A stretch of DNA of 49,277 bases from assembly GCF_900142005.1 (NCBI RefSeq), contig NZ_FQZL01000029.1:1-49277 (forward strand). Reading direction: 5' to 3'. The notes under the pieces were generated by a model. It searched no databases, had not been told where the DNA came from, and worked only from the letters and a program-made list of their open reading frames with translations. The DNA comes from Dethiosulfatibacter aminovorans DSM 17477. GTDB lineage: Bacteria; Bacillota; Clostridia; Tissierellales; Dethiosulfatibacteraceae. Below are positions 1 through 7,697 of this stretch, one piece after another. Each line of letters starts with the position of its first letter. The first letter of the stretch is position 1. The translations under genes and the position numbers were made by a program.

Positions 1-408
1 TATATCGCTGATTACTGCCATGAAAACGACATCAACACAGTTGTTGTTGGTGATATTAGAGGTATTCGGGAAAACAAGAATATTGGCAGAAACAATCAAC
101 AGCTGCATTCACTACCCTACAAGATTGTCTATTCTTTACTGGACTACAAACTAAGGCTATATGGTATTGAAATGGTAAAGCAAAAGGAATACTATTCCAG
201 TAAGTGTTCTCCCAATAGCAAGGACATATCCAAAAAGTATGCTTCCAAGACCAACCGTAAACACAGGGGTCTATATGTGGATGGAAACAATATCTATAAT
301 GCCGATTGCGTAGGTGCCTATAACATTCTCAGATTGTATTTGAAGAAAATGAAAAAGGACCACATAGATTATGGAAACCTATGCAGTCCAATAAACGTAA
401 CCGTGTAA
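1..408 (+). CDS. tnpB: IS200/IS605-family TnpB (OrfB) RNA-guided nuclease, C-terminal part
   Basis: The frame is open from base 1, so the gene begins outside the window; 135 codons are visible. The visible part holds the end of the RuvC-like nuclease: VVVGDIRGIRE near the start (the segment around the catalytic Glu) and NADCVGAYNIL near the end, containing the third RuvC Asp. In typical TnpB a four-Cys zinc ribbon lies between them. Here only one Cys of the first pair remains (SKCSPNS) and the second pair is replaced by KTNRKHRGLYV, as in the ribbon-less TnpB subfamily with the KRGL(F/Y) signature. TnpB proteins are transposon-encoded guide-RNA nucleases that help retain the element. No TnpA is seen in the window. 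Whether the N-terminus is intact cannot be judged. Confidence 0.85.
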   Translation, partial: YIADYCHENDINTVVVGDIRGIRENKNIGRNNQQLHSLPYKIVYSLLDYKLRLYGIEMVKQKEYYSSKCSPNSKDISKKYASKTNRKHRGLYVDGNNIYNADCVGAYNILRLYLKKMKKDHIDYGNLCSPINVTV

Positions 409-525
409 GGAAACTAGCGGTATTGGTCGTTGGAACCGGCCTTTGTGGTAGCGAGAGCGACACTTAAACAAATTCTTTGGGTGCATGCCCTTAGATGCTC
501 GGTAATTCATTGCCGAGTAGTTCAC
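409..525 (+). mobile_element. Putative right end of the IS200/IS605 element, possible omega-RNA region
   Basis: Non-coding DNA follows the tnpB stop directly. It contains the hairpin CTCGGTAATTCATTGCCGAG (498-517, one G-T pair) followed by TAGTTCAC (518-525). A subterminal hairpin plus a short TTCAC-type end is usual for IS200/IS605 right ends. In this family the guide (omega) RNA starts inside the 3' end of tnpB and runs across the right end, so this stretch could be its scaffold. The exact boundary is inferred from the hairpin, because the left end is outside the window. Confidence 0.5.
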
Positions 526-580
526 AGCACCTGGACAGTAGTGTTTTTATTGCTAATAAATTATTGATGAGGAGATTATT

Positions 581-1402
581 ATGACAAGAGGGATTAACAT
601 AAGTGATGATAAGTGTACAGGCTGCGGAATATGCGCAAGGGATTGTCTGTCCAGAATTATAAGTATTAGTGACGGCACGGCAGTTATTGACGATATGAAG
701 AGCTGCATATTTTGTGGTCACTGTGGTGCAGTATGTCCTGCTAATGCTATTGAATTTGTAGATGATGAATATTATTATGATATTTTGGAATTAGATGATT
801 CAATAAATATTGGTTATGAAAGTCTTGATCAAATGATACACATGAAAAGAAGTATACGACAGTATAAGGATAAGTCGGTTGACATTGATTTGATTAATAA
901 AATCCTTGAGATTGGAAGAGTTTCGCCCACTGGTGGCAACAGACAGCCTCTTAAATTCACAGTAGTCAATGATGCTGAGAAATTGGAGGAAATAAAGCTT
1001 TTGGCTATGAATACTTTGTATGAACATGGACAAAACCTTAAAGGGCGATATAAACAGGTTTTCTGCAACATGATTACGGATTACAAGGAAAGTGGATATG
1101 ACAGACTTTTTTACAATGCACCTTCTTTGATAGTAATTCATGGAAATCCAAATAAGTCAACCTCCTTGGATGTCGATGGAGGCATTGCAGGGGGACAGAT
1201 GACGCTAGTTGCGGAAACCCTTGGGCTGGGTTCTTGCTTTATCGGATTTTTAAATGTTGCAGCAAATCTAAACAGTGAAATATACAGGTTGTTGGATATT
1301 CCTGAAGGCAATAGAATGATCACTAATATTGTACTGGGGTATAAGGATGTGAAGTATCTGAGAACTGTACCTAGAAAGAAACTTACAGTAAATTATTTGT
1401 AG
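581..1402 (+). CDS. Nitroreductase family protein with N-terminal 2x[4Fe-4S] ferredoxin domain
   Basis: 273 residues in two domains. Residues 8-60 are a bacterial ferredoxin with two clusters of ligands: Cys12/15/18/22 and Cys42/45/48/52, the last followed by Pro. From about residue 70 there is a nitroreductase fold that begins MKRSIRQYKDKSVD, has the FMN-contacting SPTGGNRQP segment and a C-terminal GLGSCFIGF motif. Such fusions pass electrons from the ferredoxin clusters to a flavin; the substrate is unknown. The start is fixed by GAGGAG about 8 bases upstream. It is transcribed alone: pirin follows after 116 bases with its own ribosome binding site. Function beyond a cytosolic flavin oxidoreductase is not predictable. 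Confidence 0.9.
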   Translation: MTRGINISDDKCTGCGICARDCLSRIISISDGTAVIDDMKSCIFCGHCGAVCPANAIEFVDDEYYYDILELDDSINIGYESLDQMIHMKRSIRQYKDKSVDIDLINKILEIGRVSPTGGNRQPLKFTVVNDAEKLEEIKLLAMNTLYEHGQNLKGRYKQVFCNMITDYKESGYDRLFYNAPSLIVIHGNPNKSTSLDVDGGIAGGQMTLVAETLGLGSCFIGFLNVAANLNSEIYRLLDIPEGNRMITNIVLGYKDVKYLRTVPRKKLTVNYL

Positions 1403-1518
1403 GTGCAATTGAAGACAATGCGAATCTACAAAAGGACAATTATGGACAGGGAAGTGGTTGTTGCAGTAACTGAAGAATGTTTAATCATAATCAGTGAAAT
1501 GAAACAGGGGGTAACAAA

Positions 1519-2358
1519 ATGGAGAGAAAAATAAGAAATCAGGTTACCGGATATAGAACTATTGATGGCGCTGGAGTTAACCTGGTAAGGGTTTTAGGCA
1601 ATGGAACAGTAAATGATTATGACCCGATTCTGCTTTTGGATTCCTTCGACAGCATGAATCCTGATGACTATATTGCGGGATTTCCAATGCATCCCCACAG
1701 GGGAATAGAAACCATAAGCTATGTATATCGAGGAAGAATGACCCACAGGGACAGCTTGGGCAACGAGGATACAATTGGTGACGGTGAGGTTCAGTGGATG
1801 ACGGCGGGTTCAGGGATTATGCATGAAGAGAAATTGCCTGCATCCGAAAAACTGCTGGGAGTTCAGCTTTGGCTCAATCTTCCGGCAAAGGATAAAATGG
1901 TTGCTCCGGCTTATCACAGCATAAAGAATTCAGATATTGAAGAGATACTGATTGAAAACGGGAAATTGAGATTGCTGGCCGGTGAATATAAAGATCGAAA
2001 GGGATATATGAGCAAATATCTTCCATTGGATTATTATGACATACACCTTGACCCTGATTCTTCAATCACCATGGATACGGAGGAAGACCGTTCCGTTACT
2101 ATATTCACCCTTTCAGGAGATGCTTATATAGGTGGAGAGCTGGTCGGGGAAAAGTCGGCGGTCAAGCTGACAGCAGGTAATCAGGTCGTCATAAGGTCGT
2201 CCAATATAAAAACACAGGTACTGTTCATTAGCTCAACAATGTTGGGAGAGCCTGTTTCCTGGGGCGGACCAATTGTAATGAACACAAAGGAAGAATTGGA
2301 TAAGGCTTTTGACGATTTGCGGAAAGGTATTTTTCTGAAAGAAGAAATAAGGTATTAA
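1519..2358 (+). CDS. Pirin family protein (cupin)
   Basis: 279 residues, the usual pirin length. The N-terminal cupin carries the family signature MHPHRGIETISYVYRGRM, then HRDS and GSGIMHEE; the three His residues and the Glu of these motifs are the metal ligands known in pirins. The C-terminal half is the second, degenerate cupin with the GEPVSWGGPIVMN ending typical of the family. Bacterial pirins have been linked to quercetin 2,3-dioxygenase activity and to modulation of pyruvate metabolism, but the role here is unknown. The start has AGGGGG eight bases upstream. A strong hairpin lies just after the gene. Confidence 0.93.
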   Translation: MERKIRNQVTGYRTIDGAGVNLVRVLGNGTVNDYDPILLLDSFDSMNPDDYIAGFPMHPHRGIETISYVYRGRMTHRDSLGNEDTIGDGEVQWMTAGSGIMHEEKLPASEKLLGVQLWLNLPAKDKMVAPAYHSIKNSDIEEILIENGKLRLLAGEYKDRKGYMSKYLPLDYYDIHLDPDSSITMDTEEDRSVTIFTLSGDAYIGGELVGEKSAVKLTAGNQVVIRSSNIKTQVLFISSTMLGEPVSWGGPIVMNTKEELDKAFDDLRKGIFLKEEIRY

Positions 2359-2417
2359 ACTGGGTGTGGTGGTGAATGAAACCCTAAGCTTGAAATGAAT
2401 AACAGAATCAAAATATC

Positions 2418-2449
2418 AAATCTCCGCAGTAAAAAGACTGCGGAGATTT
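2418..2449. terminator. Bidirectional terminator between pirin and the double-cubane operon
   Basis: A perfect 13-bp stem (AAATCTCCGCAGT against 2437-2449) with a 6-base loop sits between two convergent genes. T-rich DNA follows on the plus strand; on the minus strand the tail is weaker (GATATTTTGATT). Confidence 0.75.
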
Positions 2450-2452
2450 GGT

Positions 2453-3205
2453 TTATTTATTGATTTTCTGACTCCCAATTACAGCTGCACCAATGGCACC
2501 TGCAAATTGGGCATCTTCATGGGTAACAACTTCCAGACCCAAATTGTTTTCTATAGATTTTTTCATGTTTTCGATTTGAGCAAGGCCACCGCTGAAGAAG
2601 ACCTTGTTTTCTATAGGCAGTCTTTTGGCAAAGGTTGATATTCTTTCGGATATGGACTCTATTACCCCCATGGCTACGGATGGTCCTGGTACATCCTGAG
2701 CCAGCAAGCTTACTACTTCGCTTTCGGCAAAAACAGTACACATGCTGCTTATTTTAATACCCTTTGCATTATTTACATATGAATCAAAATCACATAGATC
2801 TTCCTGTAAAAGGCGCATTATGACTTCAACAAACCTGCCAGTTCCTGCAGCGCACTTGTCATTCATCAAGAAATCCTTGACATTCAGATCCTGGTCCAGC
2901 AATATCACCTTGCTGTCCTGCCCGCCTATATCTATTACAGCAGATATTCCTTTATCAAGAAAGGCGGCCCCTTTTCCGTGACATGTTATTTCTGTCACCT
3001 GCTTGTCTGAGGACTTAAGAAGCTTCCTGCCGTAGCCGGTGGTCACTGTATAGGCATTATCCCTGTATAAATTGTCATAAACCTCTTCAATTGTACGTCT
3101 GGGATTGGCTCCCGTGGGAACTATGATTTTTTCAATGATATTTTTACCGTCGAAAAGTACGCCCTTTGTAGTTGCCGACCCTGAATCTATTCCAATACTG
3201 AACAT
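2453..3205 (-). CDS. ATP-dependent activator/reductase of the 2-hydroxyacyl-CoA dehydratase family (DCCPR/YjiL/HgdC type)
   Basis: 250 residues with an ASKHA ATPase fold: phosphate loop GIDSGSATTKG near residue 5, VIDIGGQDSK near residue 90, and a C-terminal FSGGLAQ plus FAGAIGAA. Cys118 (NDKCAAGTGRF) and Cys156 (SSMCTVFAESEV) are the two cysteines that, one per subunit, ligate the bridging [4Fe-4S] cluster of the homodimeric activators. The protein uses ATP hydrolysis to push an electron at very low potential to its partner, encoded just upstream. Its start codon overlaps the partner's stop (TAATG), indicating translational coupling. With this partner type it most resembles the double-cubane protein reductase rather than a glutaryl-CoA-specific activator. 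Confidence 0.9.
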   Translation of the reverse strand: MFSIGIDSGSATTKGVLFDGKNIIEKIIVPTGANPRRTIEEVYDNLYRDNAYTVTTGYGRKLLKSSDKQVTEITCHGKGAAFLDKGISAVIDIGGQDSKVILLDQDLNVKDFLMNDKCAAGTGRFVEVIMRLLQEDLCDFDSYVNNAKGIKISSMCTVFAESEVVSLLAQDVPGPSVAMGVIESISERISTFAKRLPIENKVFFSGGLAQIENMKKSIENNLGLEVVTHEDAQFAGAIGAAVIGSQKINK

Positions 3206-4359
3206 TACAGCATCTCAATAAAGGCAGCCATCCTTGTATTCAGCTGGCCAATGTCAGATGTAGAATAATCAGTTTCTATACTTATATATGGCTTGTTTTT
3301 TTCATTGTTGACAAAGTCTTTAATGTTCGCAGTTTCAATTGCATAAGTATGACATGCTTGTAAAACAACGTCCACAACAGCGTCTACAGAGTACTCGTCA
3401 ATAGCTTTGTCCAATAAATCGAATCTGTTTCTGTTAGGAGACATGCAAGAACATCCTATTTGCATATATTTTTCTGCCAAAGCATCGTATACATCATCAT
3501 TATTCTCATCCACGAGATCTTCAACTGCCTTTGCACCCATGCAGTTTTCGAAAAATACAACAGTTGCACCGTTGTCTTCTATGGCCTTGATCACCTTTTC
3601 TGTTACACCGCCTGTTGGACATCCTGTTACAAGAATTCTCGGTTTATCTTCAAGCTTTTTGCCTGCTTCATATTCGCTCAATATTTGTGCAGTCAGTGAT
3701 TCCAATTCTTTGATTGTGTCTTCCTTTTCAAATTTGAAAGTTGTACCGTATAGAACCTTTAAAATGTCAAGGCCTGTTACGGCAGAAGGATTCAACTTGC
3801 CTAAAGAATAAAAGCCGTTTAATGCCTTTCTTTCCCTGTTCTTAAGTGCAATGGCATCCTTGATATTTTCATCTGTAATCTCTGCATTGAATTGATTTTC
3901 AATTGTTTCCTTGAACTTTATGATTTCATCCTTCCACATTTCCCTGGCATACTTCTGTTCAGAATTGTGAGGCAGTTGCATTACGTGAACAGGCTTGAAT
4001 TCTCCCATAAGCTCAAACATCTTTCTCTTTCCGTCGCAAGTAGTCTCGCCAACTACCAGGTCACTGAAATAGAAAAACGGACATTTATCTGTTTTTCCAA
4101 ACCCGTAACTTGATTTGATCAAGGGACATAGATTTCTTGGCAGTACCTTCTCTGCCGCACCGATTGTCTCATCTGATGTTGCACACAGTGATACTGTTGC
4201 AGCACCTATTGACATAGAGATTTCCTGTGGCATAAAAGTACAGAACATTCCGACCATAGGTCTGTTTTGTTCCTTAAACTCTTTAGCGGCCATAAAGCCG
4301 TTTCTTCTTGCTTCTGAAAAATCTTCAAATATTGCAGGTAAATCTTTTCTTAAACTCAT
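3205..4359 (-). CDS. Double-cubane-cluster-type protein, 2-hydroxyacyl-CoA dehydratase subunit D superfamily (YjiM-like)
   Basis: 384 residues. The start is set at 4359, where GGAGG lies five bases upstream; an upstream in-frame ATG at 4410 has no such site. Cysteines lie at 40 (GMFCTFMP), 59, 78 (NLCPLIKSSYG), 93 (DKCPFFYFSD) and 108 (ETTCDGKRKM), then 247 (TGCPTGG), 273 (ENCMG), 303/305 (GCSC) and 336. The CPLIKSSYG and SDLVVGETTCDGK blocks match the single-subunit YjiM/DCCP branch, whose characterised member from Carboxydothermus carries an [8Fe-9S] double-cubane cluster and reduces small molecules in an ATP-driven way. The physiological substrate of this branch is not known. No CoA-transferase or second dehydratase subunit lies nearby, arguing against a classic amino-acid dehydratase. 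Confidence 0.85.
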   Translation of the reverse strand: MSLRKDLPAIFEDFSEARRNGFMAAKEFKEQNRPMVGMFCTFMPQEISMSIGAATVSLCATSDETIGAAEKVLPRNLCPLIKSSYGFGKTDKCPFFYFSDLVVGETTCDGKRKMFELMGEFKPVHVMQLPHNSEQKYAREMWKDEIIKFKETIENQFNAEITDENIKDAIALKNRERKALNGFYSLGKLNPSAVTGLDILKVLYGTTFKFEKEDTIKELESLTAQILSEYEAGKKLEDKPRILVTGCPTGGVTEKVIKAIEDNGATVVFFENCMGAKAVEDLVDENNDDVYDALAEKYMQIGCSCMSPNRNRFDLLDKAIDEYSVDAVVDVVLQACHTYAIETANIKDFVNNEKNKPYISIETDYSTSDIGQLNTRMAAFIEML

Positions 4360-4447
4360 ACATGCCTCCACAGTTTTTAAATAATAGGCCGAACCATTTG
4401 GAACGGGCATAAATTCGAAGGGGTCATACCCAGGGAATTCAAATTAA

Positions 4448-4476
4448 ATTATCCGGTATGGGCACTTGATTTGCAA
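4448..4476 (-). promoter_or_regulatory. Promoter of the double-cubane operon
   Basis: On the minus strand TTGCAA (4476-4471), a 17-base spacer and GATAAT (4453-4448), about 90 bases before the start codon. The rest of the 4360-4653 gap holds the divergent promoter for the next gene and nothing else recognisable. Confidence 0.5.
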
Positions 4477-4561
4477 ATAGGAATTATTTATACAAAAATA
4501 TTCAGTATTAATATGAGTCATCCATAATTCAATAGATAAAAATTTTAAACTTAATAAGTCA

Positions 4562-4591
4562 TTGATTTCTTAATATTTTGAGGATTATAAT
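4562..4591 (+). promoter_or_regulatory. Promoter of the membrane methyltransferase gene
   Basis: TTGATT (4562-4567), 18 bases, TATAAT (4586-4591), with the start codon 62 bases further on. Confidence 0.5.
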
Positions 4592-4653
4592 GGTAAGAGA
4601 CAGCAAATTTAGCGGTTAAGTTATGAAAGTTGCTGTGAAAGGAGACTGAAAGA

Positions 4654-5337
4654 ATGACATTTGGAAAGTTGTTGAGAAGTATTATTATGACCTCGATTGT
4701 GTTTCCAGGTATCATAATGCTGCTGGGCGGAAGCGCATCATGGATTGAAGGCTGGATACTGAGTTTTTGGTTTGTAGCGATGATATTATCTACGGTTATA
4801 TATATGTATGTGAAGGATCCCGAACTGTTGGCTGAAAGGCGTAAGAAGCCTGGATCGGATAATCAGGAGAGCTGGGACAAGTATATATTGTTTATAATTC
4901 TATTCATATCTGTAATTTGGCTGGTTGTTATGCCCCTGGATGCGGAACGGTTCAGCTGGTCTCCTCCCTTCCCCAGGGGATTGAAAATCATTGGAGCAAT
5001 ATTTATGATTTTATCCCTGTATTTCATCTATATGTCAACAGTTACCAACACTTATCTTTCCATCAAGGTACGGATTCAGTCAGAGCGGAAGCAGGAAGTT
5101 GTATCAACCGGTGTCTATGGCATTGTGCGACACCCTTTGTATCTTGGATATCTTCTGGTTATGCTTGGCGGGCCGCTGCTGCTCGGGTCGGTAATCGGAC
5201 TTGCCATCGGTTTCCTTGGAACCATAACCATTGCTGTCAGGGCCGTCGGAGAGGAGAAAATGCTGATACAGGAACTGGAAGGATATGAAGAATACATGAA
5301 GAAGGTGAAGAAAAGGCTTGTACCCTTTATATGGTGA
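4654..5337 (+). CDS. Isoprenylcysteine carboxyl methyltransferase-family membrane methyltransferase
   Basis: 227 residues with about five membrane segments: residues 8-25, 32-50, 70-90, 108-125 and 170-195. The family signature is in the C-terminal third: GVYGIVRHPLYLGYLL followed by EEKMLIQELEGYEEYMKKV, the SAM-binding RHP and the EE/Y motif of the ICMT/PEMT superfamily. The substrate is unknown; bacterial homologues methylate lipids or other small membrane substrates, and there is no prenylated protein to expect. GGAG lies ahead of the start. The gene is followed after 50 bases by trmO, probably in one transcript. Confidence 0.85.
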   Translation: MTFGKLLRSIIMTSIVFPGIIMLLGGSASWIEGWILSFWFVAMILSTVIYMYVKDPELLAERRKKPGSDNQESWDKYILFIILFISVIWLVVMPLDAERFSWSPPFPRGLKIIGAIFMILSLYFIYMSTVTNTYLSIKVRIQSERKQEVVSTGVYGIVRHPLYLGYLLVMLGGPLLLGSVIGLAIGFLGTITIAVRAVGEEKMLIQELEGYEEYMKKVKKRLVPFIW

Positions 5338-5387
5338 AAACGGGTTAGTACTTGTAATGAATAACATTAAGAGAGGAATTACAGACA

Positions 5388-5801
5388 ATGGAGCATAAAT
5401 CAATCATATTGGACCCTATAGGATATATAGAGTCGGAATACAAAGATAGAAAAAGCACACCTTACCAGGGATATGTAAATCGGGATGGTGTGGCAAGAAT
5501 TGTGATGCGCCCCGAGTATGCTGAAGGCATAAGCGACTTGGAGGCAGGTATGAAAATCACGGTTATCTTCAATTTTCACCATTCAAAGGGATATAAACTC
5601 ATAACGCCTTCGCGCATGTCCGACAGGCCTGTCGGAGTTTTCTCAACAAGGTCTCCCGACAGACCCAACAGTCTGGGTGTAACTGTGGTGAAAATAATGG
5701 ATATTGTTGACAACATAATTTATATCTCAAATGCAGACATGATGGACGGGACGCCTGTAGTGGATATTAAACCTTATATGTCCGAGTGTGGCGGGGATTG
5801 A
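5388..5801 (+). CDS. trmO: tRNA (N6-threonylcarbamoyladenosine(37)-N6)-methyltransferase TrmO
   Basis: 137 residues, a single TsaA-like/YaeB domain of near minimal length. Diagnostic segments are GYIESEYK at the start, IFNFHHSKG in the middle and RPVGVFSTRSPDRPNSLGVTVVKI, followed by MMDGTPVVDIKPYM, which form the SAM and tRNA binding beta barrel. TrmO uses SAM to methylate t6A37 in tRNAs that read ACN codons. The C-terminal extension present in E. coli TrmO is missing, as in many Gram-positive forms. GAGAGG is upstream. Confidence 0.9.
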   Translation: MEHKSIILDPIGYIESEYKDRKSTPYQGYVNRDGVARIVMRPEYAEGISDLEAGMKITVIFNFHHSKGYKLITPSRMSDRPVGVFSTRSPDRPNSLGVTVVKIMDIVDNIIYISNADMMDGTPVVDIKPYMSECGGD

Positions 5802-5832
5802 TGCTGTTGTTGAATTATAAAAGAACATTTAT

Positions 5833-5861
5833 TTGCGGGAAAAAATGAATTGATTTATAAT
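5833..5861 (+). promoter_or_regulatory. Promoter of the GMC oxidoreductase gene
   Basis: TTGCGG (5833-5838), 17 bases, TATAAT (5856-5861). Confidence 0.5.
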
Positions 5862-5949
5862 AAGTATAGAGATGCAGTTGTACCATTTTGATTATATTCA
5901 TTGCAGTGCTGCTTGACGGGAAAGAAATTTGAAAAGGTAGGTTTTGTAT

Positions 5950-7236
5950 ATGAAAAGTCATGACGTTGCATTTGACTACATCATTGTTGGAAGCGGAACC
6001 GGAGGAGCTACTCTTGCCAGGGAGCTCAGCCTGAAGAACAAAAAAGTACTGGTCATTGAAAAGGGAAAGCATGAGGGCAGCTATGGAAAATTCAAGGATG
6101 CAATTAGATTTTTTGACCATAATAAGCTGCTCTTACCTGTAAAGTCAAAGGAAGGAATAATAATCTGGCGTGGAATAATGGCCGGCGGAAGCGGATTTGT
6201 TGCAACAGGCAATTTTAACAGAGGCATGGAGGATGAATTCAGGGAACTTGGAATAGACCTTAAGGAGGAATTTGTTGAAGCCGAGAAAGAAATAAAAGTG
6301 GCACCAATGTCGGAAAGGCTGCTTTCTCCGGGTGGAAGGGCTATTAGAAAGGCTGCGTCAGAGCTTGGTTACGATATGGAACTTATGCCGAAGGGTATCG
6401 ATCCGAAAAAGTGCATAAAATGCGGCAACTGTTCCTTAGGCTGCACCAGTGGAGCTAAATGGACACCTCTTGTATATCTTGAGGAAGCCGTGGCAAATGG
6501 TGCAGAGGTCTGGTACGATACTGCGGTAAAGAAGGTAATAGAGGAAAATGGCTCAGCCAACGGTGTAGTGGCAGTAAAAGGGAATAAAGAGATTCTTGTA
6601 AAAGGGAATAAAATCATTCTTGCTGCAGGAGGTGTTGGAACGCCTGTTATACTTAATGCGTCAGGGATAAGGAATGCAGGATCCAATCTTTTTATAGATA
6701 CGTTTGTAATTGTCTATGGCAAACACGAAGCCTTTAATCTTGTTCATGAGCCGCAGATGTCTCTGGTATATCTGAAGAGCCATAGTGAAGGATTTATTCT
6801 TTCACCCCATGTGAACCATCCCAGACCAGTGAAATTTATGGAGGCGGGAGTCAAGGGTTTCATGATGAATGACAAGAGGACTCTCGGCATAATGGTGAAA
6901 ATAAGTGATGAACCCGTTGGCCGAGTCTATGAGAACGGCAAGGTATCCAAAAAAGCAACCAACAAGGACAGGGATAAAATACATAAAGGATCGAAAATGG
7001 CAAGGGAAATACTCGAAAAGACGGGAGTAGAATATAGAAATATTATTGTAACAGAACCTTCGGGAGCTCACCCCGGTGGTACGGCAGCTATGGGTAAAAT
7101 AGTCGACACCAATTTCGAGACGAAAATAGGTAACCTTTTCGTCTGTGATGCAAGTGTATTTCCTACATCGCCGGGATTGCCGCCAATGCTTACAATAATT
7201 GCACTGGCGAAGAAATTGGCAAAGAAACTTGTTTGA
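5950..7236 (+). CDS. GMC-family FAD-dependent oxidoreductase with an internal 4Fe-4S-like Cys motif
   Basis: About 428 residues. The N-terminus has the FAD-binding loop IIVGSGTGGATLAREL (residues 11-26) and an Glu-ended strand VLVIEKG. The C-terminus has the GMC signature: HPGGTAAMG, then GNLFVCDASVFPTSPG. Between them, DPKKCIKCGNCSLGC (Cys155/158/161/165) has the exact C-x2-C-x2-C-x3-C spacing of a [4Fe-4S] cluster, not part of the classic GMC enzymes such as glucose or choline oxidase. Ferredoxin- or cluster-coupled electron transfer is therefore likely; the substrate, usually an alcohol, is unknown. ATG 5950 has AGG eight bases upstream; a TTG at 5944 is an alternative start. A terminator follows. 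Confidence 0.88.
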   Translation: MKSHDVAFDYIIVGSGTGGATLARELSLKNKKVLVIEKGKHEGSYGKFKDAIRFFDHNKLLLPVKSKEGIIIWRGIMAGGSGFVATGNFNRGMEDEFRELGIDLKEEFVEAEKEIKVAPMSERLLSPGGRAIRKAASELGYDMELMPKGIDPKKCIKCGNCSLGCTSGAKWTPLVYLEEAVANGAEVWYDTAVKKVIEENGSANGVVAVKGNKEILVKGNKIILAAGGVGTPVILNASGIRNAGSNLFIDTFVIVYGKHEAFNLVHEPQMSLVYLKSHSEGFILSPHVNHPRPVKFMEAGVKGFMMNDKRTLGIMVKISDEPVGRVYENGKVSKKATNKDRDKIHKGSKMAREILEKTGVEYRNIIVTEPSGAHPGGTAAMGKIVDTNFETKIGNLFVCDASVFPTSPGLPPMLTIIALAKKLAKKLV

Positions 7237-7245
7237 ATACAAAAG

Positions 7246-7275
7246 ATCAGCTTTCATTTTGGAAGCTGATTTATT
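7246..7275 (+). terminator. Terminator after the GMC oxidoreductase gene
   Basis: 8-bp stem ATCAGCTT (7246-7253) with AAGCTGAT (7263-7270), followed by TTATTA; a short, moderate terminator. Confidence 0.6.
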
Positions 7276-7298
7276 ATAGCTGAAGAAGAATTTGTTTT

Positions 7299-7328
7299 TT
7301 GACACGCCAGAACAAGCTGTAATATAAT
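7299..7328 (+). promoter_or_regulatory. Promoter of the DUF6951-type/lyase operon
   Basis: TTGACA (7299-7304), 18 bases, TATAAT (7323-7328): both hexamers are consensus. Confidence 0.7.
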
Positions 7329-7361
7329 TGGAATAAGTTGAGAGTTTGGAGGAGAAAAAAT

Positions 7362-7673
7362 ATGGCTAAGATAATTGTAAATCCGGGAATTTGTGGACTG
7401 ATAACGGAAATTGAAGTTGAGGCGGTTGATGGCATGAATGCAGAATTCAAGGTTGAGAGCCAATGTGGGCATATTCGCAAGCTGGCTGATGACGTACCTT
7501 CTGTAAACGGTTATGAAGAAGTGTTCAAGAAATATGGTGAAGGCGCAATTGCGAAGGCTGCGGCTGTTCATTGCAGCCATGCGGCATGTCCTGTACCCAC
7601 TGCAATGCTGAAGGGTGTCGAAGTTGCATGCAGTCTGGCACTGCCTAAGGAAGTTGAGATAAAGTTTGAATAG
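7362..7673 (+). CDS. Small Cys-rich conserved protein (DUF6951-like)
   Basis: 103 residues from ATG 7362, chosen because GGAGGAG ends seven bases upstream; an earlier in-frame ATG at 7338 precedes this site. The protein has NPGICG at residues 7-12, SQCGHIRKL at 33-41, VHCSHAACPVPTA at 69-81 and VEVACSLALP near the end, giving Cys11/35/71/76/90 and His70/73, a plausible metal or cluster site. It resembles the small family known from clostridia and methanogens as DUF6951; the function is not known. It is followed after 24 bases by the lyase gene, each with its own strong ribosome binding site, so they form a two-gene operon. Confidence 0.75.
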   Translation: MAKIIVNPGICGLITEIEVEAVDGMNAEFKVESQCGHIRKLADDVPSVNGYEEVFKKYGEGAIAKAAAVHCSHAACPVPTAMLKGVEVACSLALPKEVEIKFE

Positions 7674-7697
7674 GTTTGTCGTGTTTAGGAGGAGCAG

